A stretch of 45,610 nucleotides of DNA, from positions 1 through 45,610 of the forward strand of contig QANT01004371.1 in the NCBI GenBank assembly GCA_003254885.1. The letters are read 5' to 3'. Below the pieces are notes generated by a model. That model worked only from the letters and a program-made list of their open reading frames with translations, was not told where the DNA came from and did not search any database. Source of the DNA: Purshia tridentata (taxonomy: Eukaryota > Streptophyta > Magnoliopsida > Rosales > Rosaceae). Below are positions 33,701 to 44,477 of the stretch, piece after piece; position 1 is the stretch's first letter; the number at the start of each line of letters is the position of its first letter. Both the position numbers and the translations under genes were made by a program.

Positions 33701-34497
33701 AGTGTTACATATATACAAGTTACAACTACGAGGAGGACACAAAGTAAAACAAAAAAAGTAATTCTTTTTCCTCAAACCCACATGCATGCTCTTAGTTCTT
33801 ACATGAATAAAGGCTGATTAGCTCTATATGCTAACGCGTGCTATTGTGTTATGACTTAATTATGAGTGTGATACAAACTTTTTATAAATATGGAACACAT
33901 GTCGTTGTGTAGATGAGGCTCTACAAATCTAGTATGTGACATTGGGTTGGGATCCTCTTTTTGTTTTTTTTGTTTTTGTTTTTAGATGAATAGAGGTACA
34001 GAATTTTTAAATTTATATCACACAATTATAAAAAAAAAAATCCAAATATAGACTAGGTAGCAAAATTGGATGGATTAAACACCATTAAAAGTTTGACAAA
34101 ACGAAAAACACTATTAAAATCCTAAAAGATGATTCTCGAATCTTTAACTCATTAATTTAATGAGAATTTCTTTAAAAAACATAAGATTCCAAATTGCAGT
34201 AACAAGACCTTAGTTACTATTACTCTACAAATAGAGACAAGATCGAATTGATCGGTATACTGGCCTTTAAAGCTAATTGTATGAACCCAAGTGAAGGAAA
34301 AGAAAAACTGCAAATACATAGCCATTTGAAATGAAGAAAGAGAATCAACTTCTCTGTAAAAAAAGACTTCGGATGGGAAGAAGACTGAGAAAGATAAACA
34401 GTTATTAATTTAACTTTTATATAATGATGTGGTTGTTAAAAAAGACCATTGGATTACGATTAGTGATAAGATAGTCTTTTAATAATAATTTAATGGG
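30760..34497. other. Gene-free AT-rich intergenic region
   Basis: All open frames are short, without splice context or family resemblance. It contains (TA)n runs at about 30847-30866 and 31399-31418, and one micro-insertion at 32296-32347, listed separately. Confidence 0.5.
32296..32347. repeat. 18-bp direct repeat flanking a poly-T micro-insertion
   Basis: GATCTCTCTCAATTACTT occurs at 32296-32313 and 32330-32347. Between the copies are ten T and GGCCAG (16 nt). This looks like a target-site duplication around a severely truncated poly-A-tailed retroposon in antisense orientation. Confidence 0.7.
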
Positions 34498-35270
34498 TAA
34501 TGCTAGAGTGCCCTAGTATGGCACGTGCCATAATGACATGGAATTAACATGTCAATTAAATTATTTAATATATCTAATAATATATTTTCCACATAAGCAT
34601 TTTAAAAGACTAATATATCCTTATTTAAAATTCTATAAAACATAAATCAAATCACAAAAGAAAAAAAATTTTAAAAAGATTTCATGACAAAATTATAAAC
34701 CTCTAAACGTTTTCTTAAAAAAAAAATTTCCTAATTTTAGAGAAAAAAACACTCAATCCAATTATTTAGTTTAAGATTTAGGTTCTGTTCGATATCCTAC
34801 AAGTATACAGAGTGGATGTAATATATTATATGAAAAAAGATTGTCGTACTCACAAGGTTTTTTAATCTAACTGAAGAAATTAAATTCTTCATTTAGATCT
34901 AACAAAAATAAACAATAAACACGACTTAAACTTAAAAAATATTTTGAACATCACTAGACATTCGCTTTGTTCACTAATATTGAATATTTGTGGACATTTA
35001 ATTAGAGTAAGGCTTATAATATGAGACTTATCGATCAACAACTTGTAACTGATTATATTTAAAAAATTTATTTAATAGAATACTCATCTCATTGTATGCA
35101 AATATATTTTGAAATGCATATAACATATAACTTTGCTAATTTGCGTACAAACCAGCTTCTTGACCTATATGTACTCAAATAACCATAACTTTTCCTAAAA
35201 AAATACAAATCATGATCCGTAAAATTCTACAAGAAGCTGACATCTGTATCTTTTCAGCGATATAAGGCTT

Positions 35271-35415
35271 ATCATCCCATTTGCTCCGAGGAGGTGTAGT
35301 TTAATCTGAGAAGAAGGCTAATCTGCCCAGAAATTCCTAACTAATCATCCCATTTACTCCGAGGAGGTGCAGTTTAATTCGAGAAGAAGGCTGATCTGCC
35401 CAGAAATTCCTAACT
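35271..35415. repeat. Tandem duplication, unit about 73 bp
   Basis: Two copies, 35271-35343 and 35344-35415, share atcatcccattt, ctccgaggaggtg, gagaagaaggct and atctgcccagaaattcctaa, with about five differences. Confidence 0.93.
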
Positions 35416-35564
35416 CCGAAAATATCAAAGTGTCCCTTTTTTATTTGTTTTCTTTTCTTTGCCCTTCAACCTATAAAACATATAAAACTAAGTTAAACTA
35501 AACTAGATTTACTTAAAAACGCAACAGGAATTCAAGAATAAGAGTATAAAATATATAAAATAAT

Positions 35565-35708
35565 AGTCAGATCAGATTCTAGCAAAGGTGTGGGGTGGGT
35601 AGGTTTGTTAAAAAATGTGCTATGGGTTTAATTTACAGTCAGATCAGATTCTAGCAAAGGTGTGGGGTGGGTGGGTTTGTTAAAAAATGTGCTATGGGTT
35701 TAATTTAC
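35565..35708. repeat. Tandem duplication, unit 72 bp, nearly perfect
   Basis: Copies 35565-35636 and 35637-35708 begin agtcagatcagattctagca and differ at one position by eye (gggtaggt versus gggtgggt), so the duplication is recent. Confidence 0.97.
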
Positions 35709-36241
35709 TATGTAGGGCTAAAGGATGGGTGAAACTCCTAAAAGATTTTAAGATGAGTTGCTTTGTATAGCAATTGGACATGAGTGATTATTGATTTTTA
35801 ATGACTTTGTTGTTTATGGTTTTCCTCTTTCATTAAGAAATTTATTGCTTTTGTAATTTGTTTATCTTTTTTATTTTACATTTTAAGGATTTTTTTTTTA
35901 CAAGAATATATACAATATATACGCTAGTCTTTCATATTAGAAGTATGCAGAAATATGTTTGGTTAAAGCCAGAGAGCTCAATCAGTACTTGTGAAAACGT
36001 TATAATTGCAAAAACAAAAACAAAAGAATGATATGTGTATATTTAATTAAGTATAAATTAATTAGGATCATTTAATTTGGCTTGGATAAGATGGTCTTTC
36101 ACTAAATATGATATTAATTTTATATAAAAATAGATGGTGATATGTATAATCATAAAATAATAAAAGAGTGATGTGTAGTAATTTATTTTGCCACATAGGA
36201 TTATGGCACAAAATACTTGTGCCATAGTGTGGCACAAAATC

Positions 36242-36879
36242 TTTTCCCTCTGCATATATGCATGACATTGACAGGATTGCAGCACAGTTGGGGGAGTTTT
36301 ATAGAGCCTGGAAGGAAGAAATTTAAAAATTAGCGGATGTTGTGAAAAAATGAATCCAACAAAGATTTAAAGGTTCAAATGTGTGTAATATATTTGGTAG
36401 TGTAAAATCTTAAATAAAAAGTGATACTATCCTACAAAATTGTTTAATACATTAATTAAAAATTTATCTTTAACAAAAGAAAATAAAGAAAATTTCTCTT
36501 TAGCAGAAAAAAAAATATATACAACTCATGTACAACTATTGATAAACACTAGGGTTTTTTTTGGCCTCTAAACACTAGTCTCCTTATAGATATGTGATCA
36601 TGTACTACTACTACAGTACTAGTCACATGTGCACCTGCACGCTGCTTTGTGTGCCCATTTTGGTTACAAGACTCACAAGTCACAACTAAACACATGGGCA
36701 CGCTGCTTGTTCTTTCTCTTTTGTTTTTCTTCATTTTTACTGGACTTTTTTGGGTAATGAGTTTATTAAAGACACGTGGATGGCGTATGATCATGGTCCT
36801 GCTTCCAACCTTGCACCGGTGCTCCATCCAAGCATTGCCCTTTCAGCCATAATACCATAATTCACCTATTTTTGGTGCT
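36242..36879. other. Intergenic before the MUSTANG-type gene
   Basis: AT-rich, with no gene recognised. Frames at 36549-36827 and 36649-36852 overlap on opposite strands and resemble no family I know. Confidence 0.4.
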
Positions 36880-37811
36880 TCCATTTCTATCACACCCTTA
36901 CCCTTCAATTCTTCGAGTCTTGAATCATCCACCTCTTTTATCCTTATTTCCCAAAAGCCCCAAAATCTAGGGTTTCCTTCACACCCTGCACCTCCTCTCC
37001 TCTTCTCTTCTGGTAAGCCCCCTTCTTTTCTCTCCTCACAACTAAAATTTAAATTCCTTTTTCCCTATACTTTCTCTGTAAACAAATTAATTTCATTTAC
37101 TAGTATATTAGTAATCAATTCGAGAAATGCCAGTGTAGTTGAAGATAGGTTGAATTCGTTTGCGTTTATGGTTTAAAGTCATGGTCTTGGACTTTGGAAT
37201 CATGGGTTTACGGGAAAATGGATTACCTTGTTAGATTGCTCAGGGGATGGTCATTGGGGTTGGATTGGTTGACTTTTTTGCTAAACTGTGTTCCGTTGAC
37301 TGCCCGTGAAATACACTGACCAATTAAGATTTTGGTGTAATGGTGCTCTCGGATGATAACCCACATACTATTTTATGGTAATCTGCGATTCTGCATACTG
37401 TAAAATTTTATGTGAATGTTGACAATAAGGTTTTGAACTGGGTTTTTCATTGTTAATATAGTTAATTGTTCATGTGCCTGTACATTTTAGCAAAGCAGGT
37501 CCTTTGATGGCATGGTTTTTTAGTATACATTTATACGCAAGCTCTAGGAAGTAGCTAAATACACACACACACAAAAGAATGTCAAACAATGAACAAATAC
37601 TATAAAGGTGGAATCATCTTCTTCATCGGCTTAGTGATTGAATTTTTAGATGACAGTAATAGCTGGCATTTATAGACATGGTTGGCTTTACATGCATAGT
37701 CATTACTAGATTGTGGTAACATTTGAAAGTAGTAAATAGTTTTGAAAACTGAAGTATGAACTTAACATATTTTTACCCTAGTTTTTCATTCTTTTGTTTG
37801 CATGTTTGAAG
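36880..37811 (+). promoter_or_regulatory. Promoter, 5' leader and leader intron of the MUSTANG-type gene
   Basis: TAGGGTTT (36968-36975) is a telo-box-like element, common at the start of broadly expressed plant genes. A CT-rich leader follows and ends in a good donor (tctg|gtaagc at 37013). A matching acceptor is ttgaag at 37811, ten bases before the ATG. The leader therefore probably has a 0.8-kb intron. Confidence 0.5.
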
Positions 37812-37820
37812 TTCTTTGTG

Positions 37821-40800
37821 ATGGCGAGGGAAAAACTTATCTTAATCTGCCAGTCTGGTGGCGAATTTGTGACAAAGGATGATGGATCCATGTCATATAC
37901 AGGAGGAGAGGCACATGCTGTAGATATCTGTCCTGAAACCCTATGTGACGATCTCAAGATAAAATTAGCTGAAATTTGCAATTTAGAATATAAATCTTTG
38001 TCCATCAAGTATTTTCTCCCAGGAAATAGGCGAACTCTCATCACTTTATCCAATGATAAGGACCTGAAAAGGATGTATGAATTCCATGGGAATTCAGTAA
38101 CTGCTGATGTTTTTGTGATGGGGAAAGCAGGTTTTGATGAGGAAGCCTTAAACACACACAGAAGGTATTTCTTTTTGTTTTGTCTAGTTGCATCTACTTT
38201 TCTGGAAATTACTGATAAACCAGCTCAGGTAAAGAGGTACACTGTTGTCACTGCATCAAAAAGCGGAATGGCCTTCATATCATGATTTCCTCACTTTTAA
38301 ATAAATGATGACATTGCCCTCTTTACTGTAATATGAAGCACATTGACTGGTGATTGCAGCAATTTTGCAAGTTTTTCTTGCATTGATAGCATGAGTTATC
38401 ACTTGCAGGGCATGTGGAATAAAACTGGCTGAATCTGTGACCCCTATTGCTGCCTCCACTACTTCAGCAGCCTTTCACGCTACGCCTGATCCTGTTGCAG
38501 TTCATTCAAGTACAGCACCAAGTGATGCTAATCCTACAGTTGGCCCTGCTGCTGACAATGCCATCCCAGTTGCCCCTGTCCCTCTTTCTAATTCAAAACA
38601 AGCTGGCTCTGTCATATCTGTTGAAGATAGGGCGCAAAGCCCAAGTAAAGTGGCTCATTCCACAAACATTTCCCCCGCCTTTGTTGCCACTGATGATGTG
38701 GATGCTGCTAGGTCCATTCCAACTAGTCCCATATCTGTTACTGCTGATGCAAGTGTCCACAGCTTGGACGTAGTTGATATGAATTCTACTCCTGCTGACA
38801 CAGTTAAGAAACGAAGACGCACTGCTGCATGGAAAATTGGTGCCAATGGTCCTACCATTGTTGCTGTCACTGACAATGATGGGGATAGAAGAAAAACTAC
38901 TGTCACCGACAATGTTGGGGATAAAAGAAAAACTACTGTCACTGACAATGTTGGGGAAAAAGAGAAAACTAAGTCCCGGAAGAAGAATAATCTAAATCAC
39001 AACACTGCTGCAGCAACTGATGATGTGGATCAGGAACAAGATATTCTACCCTGTAAAGATAGTACTGGCAATGACTCGATGCAGGCTATTTTAGCACAAT
39101 CAAATGATGTTCCACCTGAAGAATTAGTCACATTATGGAAAGATGGTATCACTGGGGTTGGACAGGAATTCAAAAGTGTTCATGAATTTCGTGATGCACT
39201 GCAAAAATATGCCATTGCTCATCGGTTTATGTATAGGTTAAAAAAGAATGACACTAATCGTGCAAGTGGCAGATGTATAGCTGAAAGCTGTTCTTGGAAA
39301 ATTCATGCATCATGGGACTCATCTGTGCAAAAGTTTAGGATAAAGAATATGAACAAAGTACATTCATGTGAAGGGGAGTCCTGGAAATCTTATCATCCAA
39401 AAAAAAATTGGTTGGTTGGTATCATAAAGGATAGATTACTAGATAGCCCACATCACAAGCCGAAAGAAATTGCCAATAGCATTCTTCAGGATTTTGGGAT
39501 TGCACTGAACTATACTCAAGTATGGCGTGGAATTGCAGATGCCAGGGAGCAGCTTCTGGGTTCATATAAAGAAGCATATAACCAGTTACCTTGGTTTTGT
39601 GAGAAGATGGCAAAGGCAAATCCTGGTAGTAATATTAAGCTTTTCACTGGTGCTGATGGGAGATTCCAGCGTCTCTTTGTATGCTTTCATGCATCAGTGC
39701 ATGGTTTTCAGAATGGTTGCCGCCCAATTATTTTTCTTGATGCTTCATCTTTAAAATCAAAATACCATGAGACTTTTTTGTCAGCTACTGCTTTGGATGG
39801 AGATGATGGTGTTTTCCCAGTTGCATTTGCTATAGTGGACACTGAGAATGATGATAATTGGCATTGGTTTCTGGAGCAGTTACGGTCTGCAGTTTCAACC
39901 TCACAATCCTTAACTTTTGTCTCAGATAGAGAGAAGGGACTAAAGAAATCAGTGTTTGAGGTATTTGAGAATGCCCACCATGGTTACTCTATACACCACC
40001 TTCTGGAAAGCTTCAAGAAAAACTTGAAAGGCCCATTTCATGGAGATGGGAAGGGTTCTTTGTCAATCAGTTTCATTGCTGCCGCCCATGCAGTCCGACT
40101 TGATGTTTTCAAAACATGTACTGATCAAATCAGACGGGTTTCTTCGCAAGCTTATGACTGGGTCCAACATATTGAACCAGAATGTTGGACAAATGCATTA
40201 TTTAAAGGTGAGCCCTATAACCATGTTACTTCAAATGTTGCACAGACATACACCAATTGGATAGAGGAAGTGCGGGAGTTACCCATAGTACGGAAGCTAG
40301 AAATGCTAAGTTGTAAGTTGATGGAGTTGATAACTACTCGTCGAACAGATTCAAGTAGGTGGTCTACAAAACTTACTCCATCCAAGGAGGGAAAACTGCA
40401 AGAAGTAACTCTTCGAGCACATGGCCTTAAAGTACTATTTTCATCTGATACTCTTTTTGAGGTTCACAATGATTCTATTAATGTTGTGGATATTAATAAA
40501 AGGGATTGCAGTTGTCTGGACTGGAAAGAAACTGGGCTACCATGCTGCCATGCTATCGCGGTCTTCAACTGCACTGGTAGGAATGTGTATGATTACTGTT
40601 CAAGATACTATAAAGTCGACAACTTCCATTTGACATATTCTGAATCCATAAACTCTGTGTTTGAACCTTTCAAGCCGTTGGATGGTGAAAAAACTGAGTT
40701 AGAGACTGTGCATGTACTGCCTCCTTGCATCTCCAAGCCACGAAGCCAAGATAAGAAAGAGGAGACCAAAACAAAGGGTGTGGCCAGAAGGGAAGTTTCT

Positions 40801-40857
40801 TGCACTAGGTGCAAGGAAACAGGACATAATAAAGCTACGTGCAAGGCTGACTCATAG
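37821..40857 (+). CDS. MUSTANG-type domesticated Mutator transposase with PB1 domain
   Basis: Two coding exons, 37821-38164 and 38409-40857 (GT-AG, AG|G junction), give 930 residues. Exon 1 is a PB1 domain (about 3-100: MAREKLILICQSGGEF, LSIKYFLPGNRRTLITLSND). A Ser/Thr/Ala-rich linker (about 120-340) contains three 12-residue repeats. A MuDR-type DNA-binding region follows at about 360-430. The transposase core has Asp559 (FLDASSLK) and Asp621 (SDREKGL); I could not place the third acidic residue. Around HGYSIHHLLESF the Cys usual in relatives is absent. A SWIM zinc finger lies near 815-835 (CSCLDWKETGLPCCHAIAVF) and a C-terminal CX2CX4HX4C knuckle near 912 (CTRCKETGHNKATC). Family knowledge: MUSTANG genes are immobile, conserved transposase-derived genes, and one clade (MUGB) carries PB1. 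They affect growth, flowering and fitness in Arabidopsis. No terminal inverted repeats are evident around this gene. Confidence 0.92.
38866..38973 (+). repeat. Three in-frame 36-bp tandem repeats in the MUSTANG linker
   Basis: Units at 38866-38901, 38902-38937 and 38938-38973 encode VTDNDGDRRKTT, VTDNVGDKRKTT and VTDNVGEKEKTK. They are charged and lie in the disordered linker before the DNA-binding region. The reading frame is kept. Confidence 0.95.
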
Positions 40858-41870
40858 GTTTTCTTGAGTATGTGTACGCTTTACAACTTTTTTCAAGTAC
40901 TGATGTAATCTTTGAACATATCAACTTGCATGTACGGTGTTAACATTTTCCGAAAACTTTTCTCTTAGATTTGTGGTTGGATTCTTTTGTTATTGAGTTT
41001 CACCTATAATTTGAAACCTGTATACAGCGTTTGAATTGTCAAGTTACGGACACTCTGCAATCTTGCTGTTCAATCATGTGTACGGCATTACTCTTCCGAA
41101 AAGTTCTCTTAGAATATTTTCCCCCAAAATTAAAAACAGACTTTTAGAATCCTCCAGGCTTTGGGCAAACAGCAGCTATTTGTTAACTGTTTTGATAAAA
41201 CCTTATTTCAACCTGTTTAATCCTACTGAGGAAATAAGCGCTTACATTGGCACGTACGAAGCATGAAACAACAAGAACTTACATATAGAAGCATCCTCAA
41301 TTGTATGTTTTCTTTTTTATTTTAGGGGAGGGTGGGGTTGGTAAATCTATGTCAAATTTCAGTATAGTTTGGGTGTTTGGGAATCCTACGTAAATTTTCA
41401 TTAAAATAACTTAATGGCCAGAAATGACCGATTTATAACACGGAGAGCAAATCATGCTTGACCATTTCTGTTTTAGGCTATTCTGCCCCGTCATCAACCT
41501 TCCAATCATGCTTGCAGAGATAAGTAGCATAGCAGAAGAATAAACAGGAAATCCATACAATATGAATATGCAAATTCTATTGTTAATGGCATCCAAAAAG
41601 TGACATGAACTAGCATTAGTTACTTACATTACCACAAGGCTTAAGTTGCTTCCTCTTATCTACTAGGTATTAGAAACAGTCAATAACTACTGCATACAAA
41701 CTACAGTAACAATTCCCCAACTCACAGCGAAGTCCAAACCAAAGGTTTTAGCCTGTCAGGGTCAATCTGCTTGAAAATCTTCCAATATTTCCATCTAACT
41801 GTGGGTACTCTCATCGAGATAATCAGTATTAGACTATTAACGATGTAAAGTTAACATCTTTACAAACTAA
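40858..41870. other. Region between MUSTANG and RING genes (converging 3' ends)
   Basis: 3' flank of both genes, with no coding sequence. A degenerate pair of segments at about 40928-40970 and 41074-41114 (catg-tacgg, then ttccgaaaa and ttctcttaga) suggests an old local duplication with a period near 145 bp. Confidence 0.45.
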
Positions 41871-42041
41871 TGCCCTCTGCAACCTTCAACTTTGGGCACA
41901 CACAATGGACAGGGTGGGTTACATCTATCTTCAAAACTTGTTTTGTGATCTAGACACTCTGCATGATAAGCATGGCCTCAAACAAAAGTTGCCACAGAGT
42001 TCAGTAGAAGACAGGTGCTCCCAGCAAAATAAGGTTTCCAC
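41871..42041 (-). pseudogene. Degenerate duplicate of the RING gene's last exon
   Basis: On the minus strand this segment follows the same order as 42042-42240, the RING-coding end of the neighbouring gene. It encodes VATFV-stop-GHAYHAECL, then KTSFEDR and PPCPLC followed by PKVEG, against VAVLVCGHVYHADCL, QTSFVDR, PPCPLC and PKVEG in the intact copy. The third zinc-binding Cys position is a TGA stop. A small length difference lies near the PLC/PKVEG join. It begins immediately after the intact gene's stop codon. It might be transcribed as part of the RING gene's 3' untranslated region. Confidence 0.85.
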
Positions 42042-44277
42042 CTAAACCTGCCCTCTTGAACCTTCAACTTTGGGCAACAATCCCAAACACAACGGACAGG
42101 GTGGATCACGTCTATCTACAAAACTTGTTTGCTGCTCCAAACAATCTGCGTGATAAACATGGCCACATACTAAAACTGCCACAACAGAGAGTTCCGTAGA
42201 AGACATCGTGATCCCAAGAAAGAAAGGTTTACGCCTCAACAGCTTTTGACAAATCCCACATACCATCTTCACTGGATCAGATGATGCAGTATCCATTACC
42301 AAGAAACTAGACCTGATTCTGGCTGGCCGATGAAAGGGCTTTTCCCTAATTTCTGGGGAAAAATTGGAAAACCAAAGTAAATACAGCAAAAAGACCAATA
42401 TATAAATGTCAGGCTGCAGAATAAATAAACTAGAAAAGAGTTATAAAATTCATGCTGACAGAAATGGAGCGTTATTAACCAATGTAGTCATCCAACCACA
42501 AAAGAAGCAACTTCCTGTAATTCCTAGCAGGAAATAATATCCAAAGAAATAAGATGGCTACATATATGATATACCCCATTCATCAATGTAAGTATTATCC
42601 TTGGTTGTGATAATTCTAGAGCTCCAATTGTCTGAATCAAATCTTCCATCAAAATAGGAAACTTCATAAGGTATTTTGATAAAATCTTTGAAAATTTGAA
42701 CAAAATAAAGAGAAGACGAAAGAGGACAAAAGAAATGCTACCTGAATGACGTCCAGACTCCAAGTTGCATTGAGTAGCCAGCTTATAAGAGTGCTTATCA
42801 TCATGTAAAGGAATACCATTTCCACGAGAGGATGATGTGTTACCATGATTGGCTGAGTTACGTCGCGAGTATTGATGGGCATAGTAATGTCGTGACCGTT
42901 TAAAAAACGTTGATCGGCCAAGGCTCTGATGATGTTGTGCAACAGAAGGGTGGGCATTCAGTAGCTTCAATGAACTATCCGTGGTATCCAGTACAGATGG
43001 CGGAGGCTTTAGTTGTTCACCAGAATCAGCCGAATGCAAAGGTTTCTGGAAAAAGATTTAAAATAAAAATAAAAATTATTTCCCTATTAAACATGAAATG
43101 GGAAGAAAAGTAAAAGACAGTGACATAAGTTTCTATTCAAATAAACACAAAACTCATCCCTGCCTCCTCCCCTTCCTCTTCTGTTGCAGTCAACCAAATG
43201 GTTCATTAAAGGTAGAAGTTCACTGAAAATTTAGTATATACCAAATAATCATGAAACTCATCCCCTTGTCGTCCCCTTCCCTCTTCTGTCCCAGTCAGCC
43301 AAATGGTTCATTAAAGGTGAAAGACTACTTAAAATTGAGTATACAATGTTGATAACATACAATAACAATGAGAAATAATAACTTGGGAGCAGGAATCATA
43401 TTGTAAATAGAATGAGAGAAAACAGCTAACCTCTTCTGATAATAATTCCATTCCTGAAGAACATGGCATGACGCCTGCAATATCCCAATAGAAATGAATA
43501 AATAAATAACACGATCATTCACATTTCACTCACTCAGATAAAATGGAAATTCCATTTTATCATTATTAAAATAATTTAGCTCTATAACACAATGAAATCA
43601 CTACTATTTTATCAAAAATTTTGTTCCGAAGCTGGAATCAAGCTATGAATGCCAAATGCGTGTCAACTAATAATCTCAACCCCAACTCCATTCTTTTTAG
43701 TTGCATCAGACATGAATGCAAATGGGACTCAGAAAGGATAGAAAGTTGTAACTACTTAAACAAATGCAGCCATTAAATAGGGCAATAGGGTTTTTCACAA
43801 CACGAAAAAGTACTGGCTTAATCAAAATCCTGAATATTTAGGCAGACCATTTAAATTTTACAATTGGGTAAGATAAGAAAAATTGGATAAGACATTTTGA
43901 ACCTTCAGTAGAAATGGAGGGTTTAAGGAACCAGACAGGATAGGTGACTCATAACTCACTGGCTGAAAAGGAAACTTAAATTGTTATTCCAGCTTTTTCT
44001 ATAACATCCAAGAAAGTAAATAAACACAGATTTCCATTAATTAAGTAATCGATCAAGTAGCAAATAGTTAATCATACTAAAAATTATGAAATGGGAAAAT
44101 TGGGAAAAAGGCAAGTAATAATACAAAGTTGGTTTCTTTTTCTTTAAATTTCTTTCAGAGCATTTTCAAACTAAGAGATAGGGAAGAAAATAAAAGGGAA
44201 AGGAAAAGAAACGTACCCGAAGAAGAAGGAGAAAAGGGAGGAGGGTTGTGATCAGAGGGTGGCTTCCTCTTCCCCAT
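42042..44277 (-). CDS. RING-finger protein, probable E3 ubiquitin ligase
   Basis: Four exons on the minus strand: 44277-44217, 43474-43431, 43045-42742 and 42352-42042, GT-AG throughout with consistent phases, giving 239 residues. The start is MGKRKPPSDHNPPPF at 44277. Residues about 36-135 are Ser/His/Arg-rich with no known fold. The RING lies at about 166-225: CGIC, then after a longer than usual loop CGHVYHADCL, then PPCPLC. All eight zinc ligands are visible (C-C-C-H-H-C-C-C order), and the C-terminus is short. RING proteins of this kind usually transfer ubiquitin from an E2; the substrate is unknown. A telo-box (TAGGGTTT, 44331-44338) and a GA microsatellite lie just upstream. Intron 2 contains a tandem duplication, and the last exon has a decayed copy downstream. 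No signal peptide or membrane segment is seen. Confidence 0.87.
43150..43344. repeat. Tandem duplication in intron 2 of the RING gene
   Basis: Copies of about 91 bp at 43150-43240 and 43254-43344 share aactcatccc, tccccttcc, tcttctgt, ccaaatggttcattaaaggt and the ending gtatata/gtataca. They differ at several sites. The period is about 104 bp. Confidence 0.88.
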
Positions 44278-44330
44278 AGTAATTAGTAAAGGTTATAATA
44301 ATAAATCTGATAGAGATTGATCAAACTCTT

Positions 44331-44338
44331 TAGGGTTT
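44331..44338 (-). promoter_or_regulatory. Telo-box-like element upstream of the RING gene
   Basis: AAACCCTA on the RING gene strand, 54 bp upstream of its ATG. The same element sits in the leader of the MUSTANG gene. It is common near transcription starts of constitutive plant genes. Confidence 0.5.
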
Positions 44339-44438
44339 TAGTGCGATCTGTGGCTTTGCGGTCTCAGCGGAAAACTATTGCCTTTCTGAAACGTACGGTC
44401 ACCAAATGTAGTAATCAAACCAAACCAAACCAAACCAT

Positions 44439-44442
<4 letters not shown>

Positions 44443-44475
<33 letters not shown>
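44443..44475. repeat. (GA)n microsatellite with (AAACC)n and (GT)n neighbours
   Basis: About 16 GA units, preceded by four AAACC units (about 44417-44436) and followed by a short GT run. It lies in the RING gene's upstream region. Confidence 0.93.

Positions 44476-44477
<2 letters not shown>

Larger units (their letters stand above)
34498..36241. mobile_element. Candidate non-autonomous TIR element, about 1.7 kb
   Basis: The left end has gtgcc-ctag-tatggcac-gtgccataat (34508-34533). The reverse complement of the right end (about 36200-36236) has gtgcc-acac-tatggcac, then an 11-nt spacer and gtgccataat. The same motifs appear in the same order, facing inward, which suggests terminal inverted repeats. 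There is no coding frame inside. It contains two separate tandem duplications of about 72-73 bp. The target-site duplication was not resolved, so the exact ends are uncertain. Confidence 0.45.
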
